From: Aliiglaciecola sp. M165
Lineage (GTDB): Bacteria > Pseudomonadota > Gammaproteobacteria > Enterobacterales > Alteromonadaceae
Assembly (NCBI RefSeq): GCF_007197995.1
Contig: NZ_VKKH01000005.1
Span: 186,001 to 250,000 of the forward strand
Direction: 5' to 3'
DNA length: 64,000 bases
Positions 39,201 to 47,577 of the stretch are shown here, piece by piece; positions within the stretch are counted from its first letter, which is position 1; each line of letters starts with the position of its first letter. The position numbers and the translations under genes were made by a program. Below the pieces are notes generated by a model, which saw only the letters and a list, made by a program, of their open reading frames with translations, was not told the origin of the DNA and made no database searches.

Positions 39201-39418
39201 ATCGAGACGAATTAAAAGCATTGATCCATAAACTTCATGGCGCTTCGTGCTATACCGGTGTACCTAAGTTATTAGAACTTTGCGAAGAGCTGGAAATAGC
39301 CATCAAAAGCGGACAATTTGATGTGGTCGAACGCAAACTACCAGACTTTTTTACTGAAGCAGAGGCTATTATCGAACAAGGGGCGGAGTATGCAACCGCG
39401 TCCTCGAAATCTGGATAG
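36239..39418 (+). CDS. Hybrid sensor histidine kinase with 7TMR-DISM input, receiver and Hpt domains
   Basis: The 1059-residue protein has a signal peptide, a periplasmic 7TMR-DISM extracellular domain (about 35-175) and seven transmembrane helices (about 187-400). A HisKA domain with His450 in NMSHEIRTPLNAIL and a HATPase_c domain with DTGIGI and GTGLGL follow. A degenerate receiver-like stretch (about 680-790) precedes a real receiver (about 812-930, phospho-acceptor Asp863 in LILMDVQMPNMDG). The C-terminal Hpt domain has His997 in HKLHGAS. The His-Asp-His order resembles BarA/ArcB relays, so it likely passes phosphate to a separate response regulator not found nearby. The DISM domain suggests carbohydrate sensing. 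Confidence 0.9.
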   Translation: MNINKNLMWMSIAALLFFVVPIAQSQSPLSTNSFSSLQLINKNESLRLNGKLKYLSETDEQLTIEDVRKRTQDFQWHLGGHNPNYGIRDKGFWLHTRFSNVSDIEEWVIDIGFSHLDKADFYFLQGKTLLASSRQGKLSTEQTTRFPTLKVDLPNALSVDLFIRLESSSTQVIAPVDIQPYQKYLRTMFWDNLMWGLFYGGLIILAIYNLVLYISNQETSLLAYVGYICTALVWQFVWGGHSIMLLSENMTVWLSKHMDLIFILIGIASGFFTYTFLNAKETAPKSTPFIKTNIGFLATLGFCSLLNLLPELWQNSVVYLTSLFAIASYLAAGFESYSNRFRPARYFIFAWTILALAAITGMLSLSGILPTNAFTTYCFQVGIFIEAGLFSLAIMDKNRSQLEYDIQQATNDLRNNVEFIEEQNARLDIARKDAINASNIKSQFLANMSHEIRTPLNAILGFSKELLNTPLPVDKQEHVRIINFSADSLLGIVNDVLDVSKIEAGKLQINNQPFSPNDVLEEMVSVMAKSAHQKNLEFHFELNPLPEKLVGDAQRIKQILTNLLGNALKFTPSGHISLKVAGKVLKHGMFELKFVIEDTGIGISQQDKKKLFNAFTQIDDATSRSYQGTGLGLVICQQLVRLMGGKIGLTSRPGNGSCFTVSIMTNLLNKTDNFSRNIGWNNRQVLIYETDPEITHSTAKMLSNVGAQTTLVSDIKELKRIKHKFSDVFVCLSQGYLRANPGILDILLNAQLPELVILYSGYELVFAQHHKSEYMVKQLRLPLTLNKLASLTELPIESQQNQLQSELLQLPSVKILAVDDMEMNLRLLKTWFKPSKVELFLAYTGEEAVNLCKENEFDLILMDVQMPNMDGLQASKLIRQTHLNLGTPIIAVTAHALKEEQERLMASGMDDYLPKPLDLSDLIEVIQRWCALADNNDLADLGAQSIDWSLALKRANQNRDAALELLNAFIEQLPNFVCDIKTSWENADRDELKALIHKLHGASCYTGVPKLLELCEELEIAIKSGQFDVVERKLPDFFTEAEAIIEQGAEYATASSKSG

Positions 39419-39419
39419 T

Positions 39420-39446
39420 ACTGATCCGTATAAATAAACGATCAGT
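39420..39446. terminator. Inverted repeat between convergent genes
   Basis: ACTGATC at 39420-39426 is mirrored by GATCAGT at 39440-39446, with extra inner pairs. It fills the whole gap between the kinase gene and the converging DUF2982 gene, and is a plausible bidirectional terminator. Confidence 0.5.
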
Positions 39447-40162
39447 TAAGGAAGTTCTTGCAAAACATTGATATGGCATTGTTTGAGCAGCGCAACGAAC
39501 TCTTCTGAACTACGATCCAACTCAGCAACTGAAATAAACAAATCGAAACCCAAGCTATTGCGTAACTTGCTCATGCGATTGGCTAACATCGCTGGAATGC
39601 CTTGTACGATAGTTCCGTCAGGCATCTTGAATCTGTCATCTTCGATCAAGTCATTATTATAGCATCCGCCAGTAGCACAGCCGCTATTGTGAAGCAATAA
39701 AGCTCGTTGCTCCAACAACAGATTAGTTGCTAAACGAGGGGAAATACTATCAAGAAGTGGTTGATAATCTTTGATCCTTATTCCCACCATTGATAGGGGT
39801 ATTTGCTCGATTCCCTGACTTATTTTTGGTACATCAATTCGTTGAATATTGTCCCAATCAAGTTGCCATTTCCCGTGACGATGTTGGTAATGAATAAAGC
39901 GCTTTGTCAGTTCAATGCTGTGCGGGGGTTCTCGCATTTTAAACCAACCAATAAGCATGGTGACGATTGAGCCACTTAAGGCAAAAATGCCAATTAAGTA
40001 GACTGCCTTAGGTAACACTATCAACAGCAAAATGGCGACGAACAATACCCCAACACCAACGATGAAGGTCGTTAAACCATTCCGTTTAGAGGCCGCTCTG
40101 ATCTTAATACTTTGTGTTTGCGACGCATCTTTATTTATTGTGTTGTTTTCATTGCCAGACAT
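39446..40162 (-). CDS. DUF2982 family membrane protein
   Basis: The 238-residue product has two adjacent transmembrane helices (about 30-75, with FIVGVGVLFVAILLLIVLP and VYLIGIFALSGSIVTMLIGWF) and a cytoplasmic C-terminal part. It has PH-like text around WQLDWDNIQRIDVP and a conserved SGCATGGCYN cysteine motif. It matches the DUF2982 family of Alteromonadales, whose function is unknown. It is monocistronic. Assignment to DUF2982 rests on memory of the family and is moderate. Confidence 0.7.
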   Translation of the reverse strand: MSGNENNTINKDASQTQSIKIRAASKRNGLTTFIVGVGVLFVAILLLIVLPKAVYLIGIFALSGSIVTMLIGWFKMREPPHSIELTKRFIHYQHRHGKWQLDWDNIQRIDVPKISQGIEQIPLSMVGIRIKDYQPLLDSISPRLATNLLLEQRALLLHNSGCATGGCYNNDLIEDDRFKMPDGTIVQGIPAMLANRMSKLRNSLGFDLFISVAELDRSSEEFVALLKQCHINVLQELP

Positions 40163-40557
40163 AAAAGTACACTACCAACATTATCAGGGCCCAAACCACG
40201 ATCATACGCAATCGCAAACAGTAGGGGCAGTCTGTTTTTATCCAACGTTTTAAATTCGTCAACATATGCATTTATACTACGATAAAGCGTTCCATGAAGT
40301 TCAAAAAAGCGAGTTACGAAGCAATAACCTTGGAATATGAGTTTACAGACAATCAGCAAAAAAGTCTGTGTTTAAGACAACCGTTGGTTTTATTGAGATA
40401 AAAGCGTCAACTGTGGCTTTATGAAAGCGCTTCAATATGCCGTTTCAAATTTCACGATGGAAGCCTTTGCAATGGCTACAGAACGTGACCAATTAAATGG
40501 CAGATGTTCGACGTAATGTCCTAGGTGATATTTTATGTTTAGAGGATAAAAAACATA
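40163..40557. other. Divergent intergenic region, 395 bp
   Basis: No gene is supported. It separates the DUF2982 gene (minus) from the PhnD-like gene (plus) and should contain both promoters. No strong repeat is visible. AGAGGAT at about 40541-40547 is the ribosome binding site of the next gene. Confidence 0.45.
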
Positions 40558-41430
40558 ATGTTCTACTACTTTTTAAGAAGTACCCTTTACATTTTAACTA
40601 TAGCTTTAGTTAGCAGTATTCATAGTCATGCAACCGATACTAAGCACATTGTTGTGGGCACCTATGCGTATCCATCAATCGATCGTGAGGCGGCTGTTAA
40701 ACCTCTTGCCGAGCTAGTCGCGAATACTTTTCACCTGCCTACAACAATTATCGTTGCTAATACTCCTTCAGCATTAGCCCGCATGGTCGCACAAAATGAG
40801 GTGCAAATTGCCGTTCCAAACTTAGTCGGTTTTGCCCTCATTGCAGCCAGCAAACCTGATATTTATACCCTTGCTGTCCCAGATAATACCGACTCGACTT
40901 ACACCAGCAGCATAGTCGCTTACCAAAACGAAGATGCAATTTATAAGTCACTGTCTGAAACAATTACGCAGACTACAAAGCCTATAGGCATGGTGTGGCC
41001 AGATTCGGCTTCCGGCGCTATCGTCGCATCCGCCTATTTGAAAGAAATATTTAACAAACAGCAACTTACGGAGCTGGCCAATATTACTTACCTGCAAAGC
41101 CATCAAAATGTTCTCGACGCACTATTAAAAAACACCGTTGATGTCGGCGTGTTAGCCACAAAAGTTTTCAATGAGCGCCATTCTGAATATCAACAATCAT
41201 TGGTTGAAATTTGGCGGTCCCCACCCATTCCATACGGCCCTGTTGTTTGTAAAAAGTACCTAGAGTCAATTTGTTCAAAAATCAAAAATGTTTTGTTGGA
41301 TAAAAATCGAAACTCACGAGCGGTGTTAGAGGGATTAAAGCAAGGTTGGGTGGAGTTTGAATCCTCAACATCATTCGTTACTGTGGAGCCAAAAATTTAT
41401 TCTGCTTTTATTGAACACTATGCAAATTGA
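40558..41430 (+). CDS. PhnD-like periplasmic substrate-binding protein
   Basis: The 290-residue product has a signal peptide (cleavage near SIHSHATD) and the fold pattern of PhnD/phosphonate-type binding proteins: IVVGTYAYPS at the start, PTTIIVANTPSALARMVAQNEVQIAVPN and MVWPDSASGAIVASAYLKE. There is no ABC permease or ATPase gene beside it. It may serve a distant transporter or act as a sensory binding protein. The ligand cannot be deduced. Confidence 0.8.
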   Translation: MFYYFLRSTLYILTIALVSSIHSHATDTKHIVVGTYAYPSIDREAAVKPLAELVANTFHLPTTIIVANTPSALARMVAQNEVQIAVPNLVGFALIAASKPDIYTLAVPDNTDSTYTSSIVAYQNEDAIYKSLSETITQTTKPIGMVWPDSASGAIVASAYLKEIFNKQQLTELANITYLQSHQNVLDALLKNTVDVGVLATKVFNERHSEYQQSLVEIWRSPPIPYGPVVCKKYLESICSKIKNVLLDKNRNSRAVLEGLKQGWVEFESSTSFVTVEPKIYSAFIEHYAN

Positions 41431-41474
41431 TACCCGTGTCGCTGATCGCAAAGTAGAACAAGAAATGATATCAA

Positions 41475-41496
41475 TGAGGCAATATATATTGCCTCA
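41475..41496. terminator. Palindromic hairpin between convergent genes
   Basis: GAGGCAATATATATTGCCTC with flanking T and A gives a perfect 22-bp palindrome between the PhnD-like gene and the RND pump gene, which converge. The minus-strand side runs into TTGATATCATTTCTT. A bidirectional terminator is the simplest reading. Confidence 0.55.
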
Positions 41497-41537
41497 CTAA
41501 ATACCCGCAATCCGGTAGAACGGTTTACAAGCTTTCA

Positions 41538-44500
41538 TTACGCAAGGGCTATTTCGGCGTGAGGCGCCTTTCTCCCTTCACGTATTGCTAACCTTCCAGC
41601 GACAATTGGCGTAAATACCAAAGACAAGATGACTGAGAATCCTACTCCGCCTGCCAATACCACTGCCAGCGGTGGCCAGAAAGACCCTTCACTGAAAATC
41701 AATAGCGGGATAAAACCGCCTACGGTGGTAAAGGTCGTTGAAAGAATGTGACGGCTACAGCTCATAGTTTCTTTAACAATTTCATCCAAATCGCCCATTT
41801 TTGCTTTAGGGTTGGCATTAATCGAAGCGATCACCACGATTGAACCGTTTATGGCAACACCTATTAGACCAGCGCATCCTAACAATGGATTAAATCCAAT
41901 CGGCAATCCAGATAGCCATAAACTGAACATGCCCAATCCGACAGACAAGGCCGCAACCGAGGCTATCAATACGGCTAATTTTACGCTGCGGAATGTCAAA
42001 ATCAGCGTGGTGATCATCAATACAAGTAGCACTGGTGCGTATGTCGCTAAAAGCCCTAAGGCTTCTTGTTGTTCGTCTGCATCACCGGCCATCTTGATCC
42101 GATAGCCCTTGGGCAAATTGAAATCTGGGTCGTTTAGCTTAGCAGACAGCATATTGCTAACATCCACTGCGGTGGCGCCGGGAAGTAAGAATCCCTCAAC
42201 AATATTGACCCGCTCACCATTCATTCGGGTGATACCGGCAATACTAGAGCGAAGCTCAAATTGCCCAAGTGCGGAGACAGGCACCCAAGTTTGTTGGTTC
42301 GCCAAAGGCGCGCTAAGCAGAGGTATCGCATTCAGATCATCCAAATTATCACGTTGTGATTCTGGAATTCTGATGCGGATTGGTATTTCTTCAGTCCCCT
42401 CTAGGATTGAACCACCCAATTGTCCATCCAAAGAGGCCTGCAATTGCGAGGCAATATCATTGAGTGACAATCCAGCCAAAGAAGAGACATTTCTCGTCAC
42501 GTCGAGGATTAATTCTGGCTCACCCATTGTAATGGATGCAATAGAATTGGTAACGCCAGGTATCTCAGACATTGCTAGCCTAACTTTCTGGCCCAACTCA
42601 TTAATGATAGCCAAATCTGGTCCGTAAATTTCAACACCAATCGGCGCGGATATTGGCGGCCCCTGCCCAAATGCACGCACAACAATTTTTGCTTCAGGGA
42701 AATTTTCGTCGAGGCTGGATTGCAACGCAGGAATAAGCTGCGCAGCTTGCGTGACTGATTTGGTTTTCACCACACCGTTGGCAAAGTGCGCGGTATTGTC
42801 TCGATTCATTACTTGGTTGTAATAGACACTAGGCGCTGAACCGCCAACTAGCCAAGTGACGGATGCCACAGAGTCGTAATTTTCAATATGGAGATTGATA
42901 TCTTCAACCACAGTGCGCGTTTTATTAATTGAAGTGCCGTTGGGCATCCAAACGTAAATTTCGAACTGGTCCCGATCAGCGCTAGGGAAAAATACATTGC
43001 CTAGCTGCCCTGCCAAGACGAACCCCGCGACAGGCAAACTGACAGTCATGATCAGCATTAATATTGGACGTTTTATCGCTTTACCGATGGCCTGTTTATA
43101 CCAGTCGGTGAGCATTGGAAATTGAATGCCGCCACGATACCAAGGCTGAACAGTGTCCAATGTTTTGGGACGAGGCAAATATCTGGCCGCCAAAGCAGCG
43201 ATCACAGTCAACGAAATGAATAGTGAGCCCACTAATGCCATTACTACGCTGACCGCAATAGAGCTAATAAAATCACCGATATTGCCAGGTAAAAGGAAAA
43301 TGGGCATAAAGCCTAATATCGTCGTTAGTGTTGAGGCCAATAACGGGCTAAATAAATGCCTCAGACTTTTGACCAAAGCATCTAAGCGACTGTTGTTTGG
43401 ATCTAACAGATTTGCACGGGTTTCATCGGTGATAACTATTGCATTATCAATCAATAAACCAATCGCAATGATAATCCCAAATATTGACATTTGATGGATC
43501 TGCTCATCGAAAAAACTGAGCGAAAATAGCGTAAATGCTGCGCTTAGGGGCAATGAAATTCCCACGATCCATGCAGAGCGAAAGCCCATAAACAAAAACA
43601 CAACGGCCATTACCACCAAACAACCCATCAGCAAGTTTTGAGTTAAATCGAGCAATCGGGTTTCAGTGTATTCATTTTGCTCAAACACAATATCGGCTTG
43701 CGCGGTGCCTTCATATAACAGATTGAAACTTTCAAGCGCTTGTTTAGTATTATTTGTCCAGGTGTCTACGCGAACCGTCGGTTGCATACGCGCAGCAACA
43801 AAGACTTTCTGTTGGCCATCAACCAAAGCGATATCATTGGGCGGATTTTGCCAACCTCGATATACCCTAGCAACATCTTGCAGCCGCAAAAACTGACTGT
43901 TGGCACCGACAGACAAGGGAATATTGCGGATCACGTCTAGGTTAGACAGCTCCTCGGCCACCTGAATTCGGATATTTTGTGATTCACTGCGCACTACTCC
44001 GGCAGGTAACTTGGGATCGGCTGCGGCAATGAGTTGGCTAACCTGTGCAACACTTAATCCCGCGCTGGACAATTTATGTGGGTCGACTTCGACAGTAATT
44101 TCTTCAGATAACTCACCGTAAATACGAACTAGTTCGGTACCAGGCACATTGCGCAATCGGTCTGCCACTTCCTCACTCATTCGAGTGAGAATGGACATCG
44201 GCGTTTGATAGCCGTCGGGGGAACCCAATGACAGCAGCATGGTAAAAGACGTGGCGCCGCGTTTTTCGTCTAACTCAGGTTCACCTGCACCAGCGGGAAA
44301 TTGCTGTTTTGCGTCAGCCAAACTGTCACGGATTTTTGAGAAAATTTGTTCGTTAGTGGTTTTGTCGACCCAAGCTTGCAACTCAATGCTGATCACTGAA
44401 ATCCCGGCACGAGAGGTTGACTTGATTTCTTTTATTTCGAACAGTTGTCGAAGTTCATCTTCCAATACATCGCTCACCAAGGCCTCGACTCGTTCAGCCG

Positions 44501-44693
44501 AAGCTCCTGGGTAAGGCGTCAGCACCAAAACGTTTCGCGTATCGATCCTCGGATCTTCTAAACGAGGAAGGGACGAGATTGCTGACAGCCCAGCAACCAA
44601 AAAGATAATGATCGTCAGCGCTAGTAAGTGACCGTTGCGGAAAAACGCGCTATACCAAGGCGCGTTGTTCGACGATAAAAGAGGCGCACTCAT
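41538..44693 (-). CDS. RND family efflux transporter, inner-membrane pump
   Basis: The 1051-residue protein has the RND layout: one N-terminal helix, a large periplasmic loop, helices 2-7, a second loop and helices 8-12. The proton-relay helix reads GLLIDNAIVITDETRAN near residue 412, with one aspartate followed by asparagine instead of the Asp-Asp pair of AcrB. The N-terminal text SSLPRLEDPRIDTRNVLVLTPYPGASAERVEALV is typical of HAE-like pumps. It starts two bases after the adaptor stop codon, so both are co-translated. An outer-membrane channel gene is missing here, so a TolC-like protein encoded elsewhere would be needed. Substrates are unknown. Confidence 0.92.
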   Translation of the reverse strand: MSAPLLSSNNAPWYSAFFRNGHLLALTIIIFLVAGLSAISSLPRLEDPRIDTRNVLVLTPYPGASAERVEALVSDVLEDELRQLFEIKEIKSTSRAGISVISIELQAWVDKTTNEQIFSKIRDSLADAKQQFPAGAGEPELDEKRGATSFTMLLSLGSPDGYQTPMSILTRMSEEVADRLRNVPGTELVRIYGELSEEITVEVDPHKLSSAGLSVAQVSQLIAAADPKLPAGVVRSESQNIRIQVAEELSNLDVIRNIPLSVGANSQFLRLQDVARVYRGWQNPPNDIALVDGQQKVFVAARMQPTVRVDTWTNNTKQALESFNLLYEGTAQADIVFEQNEYTETRLLDLTQNLLMGCLVVMAVVFLFMGFRSAWIVGISLPLSAAFTLFSLSFFDEQIHQMSIFGIIIAIGLLIDNAIVITDETRANLLDPNNSRLDALVKSLRHLFSPLLASTLTTILGFMPIFLLPGNIGDFISSIAVSVVMALVGSLFISLTVIAALAARYLPRPKTLDTVQPWYRGGIQFPMLTDWYKQAIGKAIKRPILMLIMTVSLPVAGFVLAGQLGNVFFPSADRDQFEIYVWMPNGTSINKTRTVVEDINLHIENYDSVASVTWLVGGSAPSVYYNQVMNRDNTAHFANGVVKTKSVTQAAQLIPALQSSLDENFPEAKIVVRAFGQGPPISAPIGVEIYGPDLAIINELGQKVRLAMSEIPGVTNSIASITMGEPELILDVTRNVSSLAGLSLNDIASQLQASLDGQLGGSILEGTEEIPIRIRIPESQRDNLDDLNAIPLLSAPLANQQTWVPVSALGQFELRSSIAGITRMNGERVNIVEGFLLPGATAVDVSNMLSAKLNDPDFNLPKGYRIKMAGDADEQQEALGLLATYAPVLLVLMITTLILTFRSVKLAVLIASVAALSVGLGMFSLWLSGLPIGFNPLLGCAGLIGVAINGSIVVIASINANPKAKMGDLDEIVKETMSCSRHILSTTFTTVGGFIPLLIFSEGSFWPPLAVVLAGGVGFSVILSLVFTPIVAGRLAIREGRKAPHAEIALA

Positions 44694-44695
44694 AT

Positions 44696-45871
44696 TTAAT
44701 TGATCCCTTGATTGGAGGCTAGATCAATCATCACTCTTGCGGTGACAGGAGACTCAACGGCTTCGACGAGTTGTCCAGGAACTAAACGTTGAGCACCGTT
44801 CACTATCATCCAATCTTCTGCACTGATAGCCCCACGAACAAAACTGTGGGTTTCGCCAGAATAAAGCACTTCAACAGAGCGAGACGTGACCGTCTTTTGA
44901 CCTTTTCCGTTAACGGTAAAAAGTGTCCATAAACCACGAATGCCGCTGCTTAATGCTTGTTTAGGCACCCAAACTCCCTCTTCATTAACCTGTTTGCTGT
45001 AGGTTAATGCGACCAGATCACCAGGTAGTAAATGAAGACCGTTAGGCTCCAATGAAAAAATCACATCAATAGTACGAGTATCAAGCTGACGCGTGGTGGC
45101 GATGGATTTGATTCGACCACTTAACAATACGTCATTGGCGCTTAGGGTGTGTTGTTGACCGACGGCCAAATCTTTTATGTGATCACTTGATAGTGCAATT
45201 CGTGCATCATAAGCAGACTTTTGTTGTGCGACGAGAACCGCTTGTCCTGCAGACACGACTGTGCCTGCATCGACCGGACGCGACACTATGGTGCCATCAA
45301 AAGAAGCTCGTAATTGGGATTTGTCCAACTCCACTTTTAATGTGTTGATCCTGGCTTGAGTTTCTTCGACCAACGCCAGTGTAGCTTGTGCGCTTTCGTT
45401 AACTTCATCCAGGCGTTGTGTCGATTCTAATTTTTTCTCCACCAGCTCTTTGACTCTGTCTTGAGATTGCTTAGCTAGCCTGGCATCAGCTCGCGCACGC
45501 TGGAGTGCAGCTTCAAGCTCTTTCATACTGGCATCAATACGCTGTGTATCCAGACTTGCAACAAGTTGACCCGCAACGATAGTGTCACCTTCGTCTACAA
45601 GGATTGTCTGCAATTTACCGGATAATTCGAAGCCAAGATTTGACAAATTGGCCGCTTCGACTCGGCCATAGGCGAGTTGTTGCTGTTGATATGCTTGTTC
45701 GGGGGTAAGTTGAATAATCTCCACACGGTGCACTTTTGCATGACTAGGCGGCGTCGCCACTTGTCCTGATCCTGCAGCGACCATCAACCCAACCACGGCT
45801 AGCATGGGAATGATAATGGCGATAGCAATAACCGCAGGCCTTGATAAATTCGTATTCACAACCTTTTCCAC
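44696..45871 (-). CDS. RND efflux periplasmic adaptor (membrane fusion protein)
   Basis: The 391-residue adaptor has an N-terminal membrane anchor (about 12-35), a lipoyl-like half domain (KLQTILVDEGDTIVAGQLVASLDTQ), a long alpha hairpin coiled coil (about 110-185, KELEAALQRARADARLAKQSQDRVKELVEKKL in part) and beta-barrel domains. It bridges the pump and an outer-membrane channel. It is the first gene of the operon and is divergent from a TetR regulator, with a palindrome between them that probably controls it. Confidence 0.9.
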   Translation of the reverse strand: MEKVVNTNLSRPAVIAIAIIIPMLAVVGLMVAAGSGQVATPPSHAKVHRVEIIQLTPEQAYQQQQLAYGRVEAANLSNLGFELSGKLQTILVDEGDTIVAGQLVASLDTQRIDASMKELEAALQRARADARLAKQSQDRVKELVEKKLESTQRLDEVNESAQATLALVEETQARINTLKVELDKSQLRASFDGTIVSRPVDAGTVVSAGQAVLVAQQKSAYDARIALSSDHIKDLAVGQQHTLSANDVLLSGRIKSIATTRQLDTRTIDVIFSLEPNGLHLLPGDLVALTYSKQVNEEGVWVPKQALSSGIRGLWTLFTVNGKGQKTVTSRSVEVLYSGETHSFVRGAISAEDWMIVNGAQRLVPGQLVEAVESPVTARVMIDLASNQGIN

Positions 45872-45929
45872 TCTATAATGTTCAAAAAATAACGGCGTTA
45901 TTTGTATTTGTTGATAGGTTAGTATATAA

Positions 45930-45948
45930 ATACTGGACCGTCTAGTAT
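45930..45948. promoter_or_regulatory. Near-palindromic operator candidate for the TetR regulator
   Basis: ATACTGGAC-C-GTCTAGTAT is a 19-bp near-perfect palindrome (nine-base arms around a central base, one mismatch) in the 112-bp gap between the adaptor gene and the divergent TetR gene. Size and location fit a TetR-family operator overlapping both promoters. Confidence 0.6.
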
Positions 45949-45995
45949 GATAATGTAAATAATTATTAAAACGTGTTGTATAAGTGAAAAGATCA

Positions 45996-46649
45996 ATGTC
46001 TGTTGAAAATAAGTTGTGTAGTAAAAATCAGCCTAAAGCTGGACGCCCAAAAAGCGAGGAAAAGCGCGCCAATATTCTGTTTGCGGCGAGTGAGATTTTT
46101 TTAAGTCAAGGGTTTTCCGCGACGTCAATGGACTTGGTGGCTAACCGTGCAGGGGTGTCAAAACAAACCGTCTATTCGCACTTCAGCAACAAAGATGCCC
46201 TATTTACGGCTGTCATTGATTATAAATGTGAGCAATATCAGCTCGATGAAGAGCATATGGGCAAGTTTACCGATCATCCGCGTAACGCAATGATCACCTT
46301 TGGTAATCAGATCATGAGTTTGCTTCAAGACGAACAAGCCATCGCCATGCACCGTGTAGTCATTGGTGAATTAGCCACAAACCCTCATGTTGCTGAACTA
46401 TTTTACATTGCTGGCCCGCAAAACGGTATGCAGCTGTTCAGTCGATACTTACAAAGAAACACTCATCTGCAATTGAATGAAGAACAAGCCCAATACTGGT
46501 CGTGCGCGTTTTTCAATATGCTCAAAGGCGACTTCCATTTAAAAAGTTTATTGGGGCTACCGTACAGTATGTCTGAAGAAAAACAGCTGAATCTTGTCTC
46601 GAAGGTGACCGACCACGTACTAGCAATGATCGCGGTTGAGGCTAAGTAG
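45996..46649 (+). CDS. TetR/AcrR family transcriptional regulator
   Basis: The protein has a TetR HTH near residues 25-70 (ILFAASEIFLSQGFSATSMDLVANRAGVSKQTVYSHF in part) and a C-terminal ligand-binding domain of the AefR/TetR_C type (about 90-215). I start it at ATG 45996; GTG 45984 would add four residues. Its position divergent from the RND adaptor suggests that it represses the pump operon and is released by a pump substrate. A strong terminator overlaps its 3' end. Confidence 0.9.
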   Translation: MSVENKLCSKNQPKAGRPKSEEKRANILFAASEIFLSQGFSATSMDLVANRAGVSKQTVYSHFSNKDALFTAVIDYKCEQYQLDEEHMGKFTDHPRNAMITFGNQIMSLLQDEQAIAMHRVVIGELATNPHVAELFYIAGPQNGMQLFSRYLQRNTHLQLNEEQAQYWSCAFFNMLKGDFHLKSLLGLPYSMSEEKQLNLVSKVTDHVLAMIAVEAK

Positions 46650-46669
46650 CCTCAACTTTCGTGTTCTTT
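46635..46669 (+). terminator. Terminator overlapping the end of the TetR gene
   Basis: GTTGAGGC at 46635-46642, a 6-nt loop and GCCTCAAC at 46649-46656 form a perfect 8-bp stem followed by TTTCGTGTTCTTTT. The stop codon lies inside the loop. It separates the TetR gene from the converging SMP-30-like gene. Confidence 0.75.
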
Positions 46670-46710
46670 TAAGGGGCGATGTGTTTGCTTAAACCTTGAC
46701 GATTCAAGCC

Positions 46711-47577
46711 TTAATCCCATACGAGTCGATATGCAGAAAGCGTGTTACCTACTCTAGGTAAAAACAATAAATTGCTCTGGGGCACAAAGTGCATGTCGAT
46801 GCCTTTAACTTCATCCTCTGTTAATGGTTTTGGATTTGCGCCTTTTTTGAGGGACCACAACCTGTGATCGTCGATAAGAGAAACAATAAACCCGCCTGTT
46901 CCATCGGCCGTGATGCCATCAATATCAACTAACCCCTCGCCCATTTCAATGAGCGATTTGACAGGTCTCCTGGTTTCAAGATCAAATGCTGTCCACGCAT
47001 TGCCACCGTGATAAAGGATGTTTTGATAGACTAACAGCCCATTGGCGGTTTTCAAAAGCTCATCGTCTTTGACCCAAACTTCCAGCTTATTCTCTACCAA
47101 TTTGTATATTGTGCGACTGCGGCTACCGGAAACATACACATCACCATTTTCTGCCAATGCGACGTCATTCAATACAGGGATTTGCTCGGCGTCGACGGCG
47201 GGTGCTCGCATAATTATTTTGTTATTGTGTAGATCGATAACCACTAACGCATCATAGTCCACCGCATACAGCTTATCGCCTTTGACAGCCAAACCTGTTG
47301 GGCTGTGTAGCCCTGTCATCCACTCAACTTCGAGATGCTCGCCCCTTGCTGAGACTCGCGAGATAAAGCCGTTGCTGTCTTTAGCATATTCGTTGACATT
47401 GGACACATAAATCATCTGTCGTTGCGCATCATAGGCAGCAGATTCGGGCATGTTAAATTTGCCTTCTAGACGCCATAACTCTTGTAGTTTTGCGCTGGAT
47501 GATGGTGCGCTGAACGTTGCAAGGGTTGGTACACTCAGCGCACATATGATTAAAAGCTGTTTTATGCTGGTTTTCAT
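46711..47577 (-). CDS. Exported SMP-30/NHL-type beta-propeller protein
   Basis: The 288-residue product has a signal peptide (about 1-23) and propeller repeats such as FNMPESAAYDAQRQMIYVSNVNEY, GLHSPTGLAVKGDKLYAVDYDALVVID and VLNDVALAENGDVYVSGS. These match SMP-30/gluconolactonase and NHL-like folds. Some relatives hydrolyse lactones with a bound divalent metal; others only bind. Its ATG overlaps the stop of the upstream MBL gene (ATGA), so the two are translationally coupled and may act on the same exported substrate. Confidence 0.78.
   Translation of the reverse strand: MKTSIKQLLIICALSVPTLATFSAPSSSAKLQELWRLEGKFNMPESAAYDAQRQMIYVSNVNEYAKDSNGFISRVSARGEHLEVEWMTGLHSPTGLAVKGDKLYAVDYDALVVIDLHNNKIIMRAPAVDAEQIPVLNDVALAENGDVYVSGSRSRTIYKLVENKLEVWVKDDELLKTANGLLVYQNILYHGGNAWTAFDLETRRPVKSLIEMGEGLVDIDGITADGTGGFIVSLIDDHRLWSLKKGANPKPLTEDEVKGIDMHFVPQSNLLFLPRVGNTLSAYRLVWD

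Noticed and set aside
42109-42627. 172-codon plus-strand frame inside the RND pump gene
   Set aside because: It is antisense to clear RND coding sequence and lacks protein-like features or a ribosome binding site.
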